Translations under genes and position numbers: made by a program
Notes under the pieces: generated by a model
The model's input: only the letters and a program-made list of their open reading frames with translations
Database searches by the model: none
Told to the model about the DNA's origin: nothing
Source: Gammaproteobacteria bacterium
Lineage (GTDB): Bacteria > Pseudomonadota > Gammaproteobacteria > Enterobacterales > Alteromonadaceae
Length of the DNA: 7,729 bases
Direction of reading: 5' to 3'
Assembly: GCA_023481025.1 (NCBI GenBank)
Contig: JAMCWV010000228.1
Coordinates: 1-7,729 of the forward strand
Part shown: piece by piece, positions 5,737-7,729 of the stretch
How the letters are laid out: every line of letters begins with the position of its first letter
How positions within the stretch are numbered: position 1 is the stretch's first letter

Positions 5737-6309
5737 CTACAGCTCGCTGATTAAGCTAAACAGCCCCAGTCCGACAAATACCGCACAGCCCACATACCGT
5801 ATAACGTGCATTGGCACTCGGGTTGTTATCCATGCGCCGAAGAAAACAACCGGCAACAATAACAAGTTCATGCCCACTACGGCGCCTAACGCAACCGGCA
5901 CAATTGTTTCGTAGCGAGCCGCCAACATCATCGTAACTATTTGAGATTTATCAGCAATTTCTGACAAACTTAAGAGCATAAAAGAAGCGAAGAACGCACC
6001 GTACTTCAAATACTTCGAATCATTGTCATCATCGTCCTCTTCTTTTTCAGGACGAAGCATCGCTAACCCCATGATAATAAAGGCAATACCGACAGCAATA
6101 GAGACAATTGAACCATTCATGAAGTCGCCGAGCACAAAGCCAAGCGAGCTTGCAATACCATGCATAACAATGGTGGAGAGAACCACACCTGCGACAACTG
6201 CCGCACGTTGATCGGAATAACGAGCCGCTAACAGCAACGCAATAAACTGTGTTTTATCACCAAGTTCCGCGGCGGCAACCGCAATCAAAGCTGTGAAGAA
6301 TTCGTTCAT
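5737..6309 (-). CDS. TMEM165/GDT1 (UPF0016) family Mn2+/Ca2+ exporter-like protein
   Basis: A 190-residue inner-membrane protein of the UPF0016 family, whose bacterial members (MneA type) export Mn2+. It has two three-helix halves. The first carries the classic motif ELGDKT at 15-20. The second carries SEIADKSQ at 116-123, in which Ala replaces the usual Gly of E-x-G-D-K. A very acidic loop with EKEEDDDDNDSK (89-100) joins the halves and would face the cytoplasm. The length is typical. The ATG at 6307-6309 follows a Shine-Dalgarno-like AGGGTG (6314-6319). An AT-rich stretch upstream holds a -10-like TATGAT (6342-6347) but no good -35, so I do not call a promoter. The gene stands alone, divergent from the solute-binding protein gene. 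The metal specificity (Mn2+ or Ca2+) is unresolved. Confidence 0.9.
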   Translation of the reverse strand: MNEFFTALIAVAAAELGDKTQFIALLLAARYSDQRAAVVAGVVLSTIVMHGIASSLGFVLGDFMNGSIVSIAVGIAFIIMGLAMLRPEKEEDDDDNDSKYLKYGAFFASFMLLSLSEIADKSQIVTMMLAARYETIVPVALGAVVGMNLLLLPVVFFGAWITTRVPMHVIRYVGCAVFVGLGLFSLISEL

Positions 6310-6375
6310 TTCGCACCCTATTTAAAAAGCGCGAGGAGTCTATCATATTTCTTTATATATTTCGGATATTTGTAT

Positions 6376-6443
6376 TTAGGGACCGTAGCTGGAATGCCAT
6401 TCCAGCTACGGTCCCTAATGCCATTCCAGCTACGGTCCACAAT
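6376..6443. repeat. Locus F of the 24-bp repeat: one plus and two minus units, with a perfect hairpin
   Basis: A plus copy (6376-6395) and a minus copy (6399-6418) form a perfect 20-bp inverted repeat with the loop GCC. A second minus copy at 6423-6443 ends GTCCACAAT. The group sits between the divergent UPF0016 and solute-binding genes, 66 bases upstream of the former and 100 upstream of the latter. Confidence 0.96.
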
Positions 6444-6533
6444 CCCAACCCATTGTTCTATATACCTCTTTTGAATGTGGCAGAGGAGGCATTCTGCACC
6501 TACACTAAATATAGGCACATGAACGATAACGAT

Positions 6534-6539
6534 AGGAGG
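6534..6539 (+). promoter_or_regulatory. Consensus Shine-Dalgarno of the solute-binding protein gene
   Basis: AGGAGG, a perfect match to the anti-Shine-Dalgarno, stands 4 bases before the ATG at 6544. It fixes the start and predicts strong translation. No convincing -35/-10 pair is visible between it and the repeats. Confidence 0.9.
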
Positions 6540-6543
6540 TTCT

Positions 6544-7374
6544 ATGTTCTTCAGAACCGGTACGTTTTTAGTCGTGGCTGTAGCTTGGTTGGTGGGCTGT
6601 ACACCAGCAAATCAGGGCGAAATGGACGCGCCGGAACTCGAAGCTGCTGTTGAACAAGCCGCGGCATCATCCCCTCCTTGCCAACTTGTTTTCGGTTTTG
6701 AAAGTTGGGAACCATATCAATACCTTAGCATTGGTGGCGAAGTCGGCGGCGTCGATGTCGAAATAGCACAACGCGTTGCAACAGAAATTGGTTGCACTTT
6801 ACGAGCCCAACAAGGTAGCTGGATGGAACTTCTTGAATGGTTACAAAATGGCGATATCGATTTCGTCATGGGTGCATCAATGACCGAAAGCCGAAAGGAA
6901 TATGCTTATTTTTCAATCCCATATCGACAAGAACAGTTCAGTCTATTTGTTCGCAGAGAACAGTTACCTCGCTTTACCATGGAATCGGTTGAAGAGTTTT
7001 TAGCTGGAGGCTATCGGGTTGGTGTTGTAAACGAATATTTTTATGGAGATGAACTACAAGAATTAATGCATGACTCAGAATATAGCGAGCAATTTGTCGG
7101 TGCGATACTCAACGAATTAAACATGGCACGTTTGCTCGATGCTGATATCGACGGTTTCTTAGAAGATAACTTAGTCGCAGCATCAATTATTCGTCGTCGT
7201 GGTCTGAGCGAAAGAATAGCCCGCACTGAAATCCATCTAGATTCATCTGATGTATACATAATGTTCTCACGTAGCTCTGTCTCTGAAAATGAAATTGAGG
7301 AATTTAATAACGCCTTAAGAAGTGCGATAAATAACGGATTTATTGACTCTCTAATTCGTCGCTACGGCGGCTAA
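6544..7374 (+). CDS. Family-3 extracellular solute-binding lipoprotein
   Basis: A 276-residue periplasmic binding protein of the amino-acid type (SBP_bac_3). Residues 1-19 are a lipoprotein signal with the lipobox LVGC, so Cys19 would be lipid-modified. An acidic and alanine-rich linker (about 20-44) tethers the ligand-binding part. Family marks are GFESWEPYQY (51-60), GGVDVEIAQRVATEIG (68-83), WLQNGDIDFVMGASMTESR (99-117) and YFSIPY (122-127). Cys46 and Cys84 could form a disulfide. There is no transporter permease or ATPase gene beside it, so it may serve a transporter encoded elsewhere or act as a stand-alone sensor. The ligand (polar amino acid or other) is unknown. It is the only plus-strand gene here and appears richer in A/T than the iron and phosphate genes. 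Confidence 0.88.
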   Translation: MFFRTGTFLVVAVAWLVGCTPANQGEMDAPELEAAVEQAAASSPPCQLVFGFESWEPYQYLSIGGEVGGVDVEIAQRVATEIGCTLRAQQGSWMELLEWLQNGDIDFVMGASMTESRKEYAYFSIPYRQEQFSLFVRREQLPRFTMESVEEFLAGGYRVGVVNEYFYGDELQELMHDSEYSEQFVGAILNELNMARLLDADIDGFLEDNLVAASIIRRRGLSERIARTEIHLDSSDVYIMFSRSSVSENEIEEFNNALRSAINNGFIDSLIRRYGG

Positions 7375-7390
7375 CTAACTCCAATAAAAC

Positions 7391-7430
7391 TCCGCCAGAA
7401 TTCACTTAGTAATACTGGCGGATTCATTTT
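7391..7430. terminator. Bidirectional intrinsic terminator between convergent genes
   Basis: TCCGCCAG (7391-7398) and CTGGCGGA (7415-7422) form a perfect 8-bp stem with a 16-base loop. The plus strand continues TTCATTTTTT, a good U-run for the solute-binding protein gene. The minus strand continues GTTTTATT, which would serve the gene ending at 7431. Confidence 0.8.
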
Positions 7431-7729
7431 TTATGCAGCTTTCAGCTTTTTCTTTTTAGCCAGGTTGTCTAACTCTTGCCATCGCTTAAATTGCTCTACG
7501 CTGACAACCTCTAACTTTCTTTCTAAAATCTGCTGCTTAGGCGCATGAAAATCGTATTCATCTCGCACAATACCATCACAAAACACATACTGCTTTTCTT
7601 TCGTTTTTTTTGAGTGACCGGGTTTAAAATAATGCTGGCGTACTCCAATTTCTTTCTCGAGAGAGATACTATATTCTCGACTAGCGATAGCAACTCGTCG
7701 CTTGGTTGCCCTACGAATATTATCGAGCT
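7431..7729 (-). CDS. Unrecognised lysine/arginine-rich protein, C-terminal 98 residues (runs off window)
   Basis: An open frame on the minus strand enters at base 7729 and ends with TAA at 7431-7433. No stop interrupts its 98 visible codons and no start lies in view. The protein contains IRRATKRRVAIASREYSI near the visible start, then GVRQHYFKPGHSKKTKEK, FCDGIVRDEYDFHAP and a tail ending KKKKLKAA. It is strongly basic, which could mean nucleic-acid binding, but no catalytic motif is visible and I do not recognise the family. Support for it being real: an uninterrupted frame to the window edge, a stop right at the bidirectional terminator and a plausible codon pattern. Its base composition is more A/T-rich than the transport genes. 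Confidence 0.65.
   Translation of the reverse strand, partial: LDNIRRATKRRVAIASREYSISLEKEIGVRQHYFKPGHSKKTKEKQYVFCDGIVRDEYDFHAPKQQILERKLEVVSVEQFKRWQELDNLAKKKKLKAA

Noticed and set aside
6310..6375. yybP-ykoY manganese riboswitch upstream of the UPF0016 gene
   Set aside because: Such genes often carry one, but this 66-base AT-rich leader is too short and lacks the paired loop motifs.
355..6443. Classical REP/BIME element moved by a RAYT transposase
   Set aside because: The unit contains a GTAG tetranucleotide, but a single unit has no internal stem beyond a 3-base ATT/AAT end match, unlike REPs. No transposase gene is present in the window. A genome search for a RAYT gene could revive this idea.

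Overview
The window looks like chromosomal DNA of a gammaproteobacterium. My best guess is a marine, Alteromonadales-type genome such as Idiomarinaceae. This rests on the gene content, the mid-range base composition, the E. coli-like promoters and the Fur box; no rRNA or other marker gene is present to confirm it. Most genes are on the minus strand and encode envelope proteins, chiefly ion and nutrient transporters. I see no prophage, transposase or defence operon.

Layout, left to right. (1) 1-1623: an iron-uptake operon on the minus strand. It has a Fur-box promoter (1581-1623), the periplasmic Fe(III)-binding lipoprotein gene fbpA (515-1552) and the 5' part of the permease gene fbpB (1-349, running off the window). 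(2) 1677-2873: a two-gene minus-strand unit with a DUF3429 membrane protein followed 3 bp later by a metallo-beta-lactamase-fold hydrolase resembling class II cyclic-nucleotide phosphodiesterases. (3) 2983-5539: a second two-gene minus-strand unit with its own promoter, encoding a Na/phosphate-cotransporter-like protein with a PhoU-type tail and a CaCA-family Ca2+/cation antiporter. (4) 5737-6309: a TMEM165/UPF0016-family Mn2+/Ca2+ exporter-like protein, minus strand. (5) 6544-7374: the only plus-strand gene, a family-3 solute-binding lipoprotein. It meets a partial unrecognised minus-strand gene (7431-7729) at a bidirectional terminator.

The outstanding feature is a short repeat family that fills most of the intergenic gaps. 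The unit is 24 bp: ATTAGGGACCGTAGCTGGAA followed by TGGC. I count 19 copies at six places: 355-495, 1658-1677, 2018-2060, 2891-2983, 5659-5727 and 6376-6443. Copies occur singly, as head-to-tail arrays with an exact 24-bp period, and as perfect 20-bp inverted pairs with 3- or 5-base loops (451-495, 2018-2060, 6376-6418). One inverted pair lies inside the phosphodiesterase-like gene and is translated in frame. Two other copies supply the last base of a gene's stop codon, and one array ends 5 bases before the fbpB start codon. Because the unit is 24 bp (8 codons) and four of its six frames are open, it can be tolerated inside genes. I do not recognise it as a named family, and no gene in the window obviously moves it.

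Functionally, the transporters suggest control of metal and phosphate levels (Fe3+ import, Ca2+ and Mn2+ export, phosphate). Only the iron operon shows a clear regulatory site (Fur). The repeat family is not tied to gene function here; it behaves like a scattered, self-spreading or tandemly expanding element that may affect the mRNA of its hosts. No gene-free stretch exceeds 300 bases; the longest, 6310-6543, holds repeats, the upstream regions of two divergent genes and little else that I can read.
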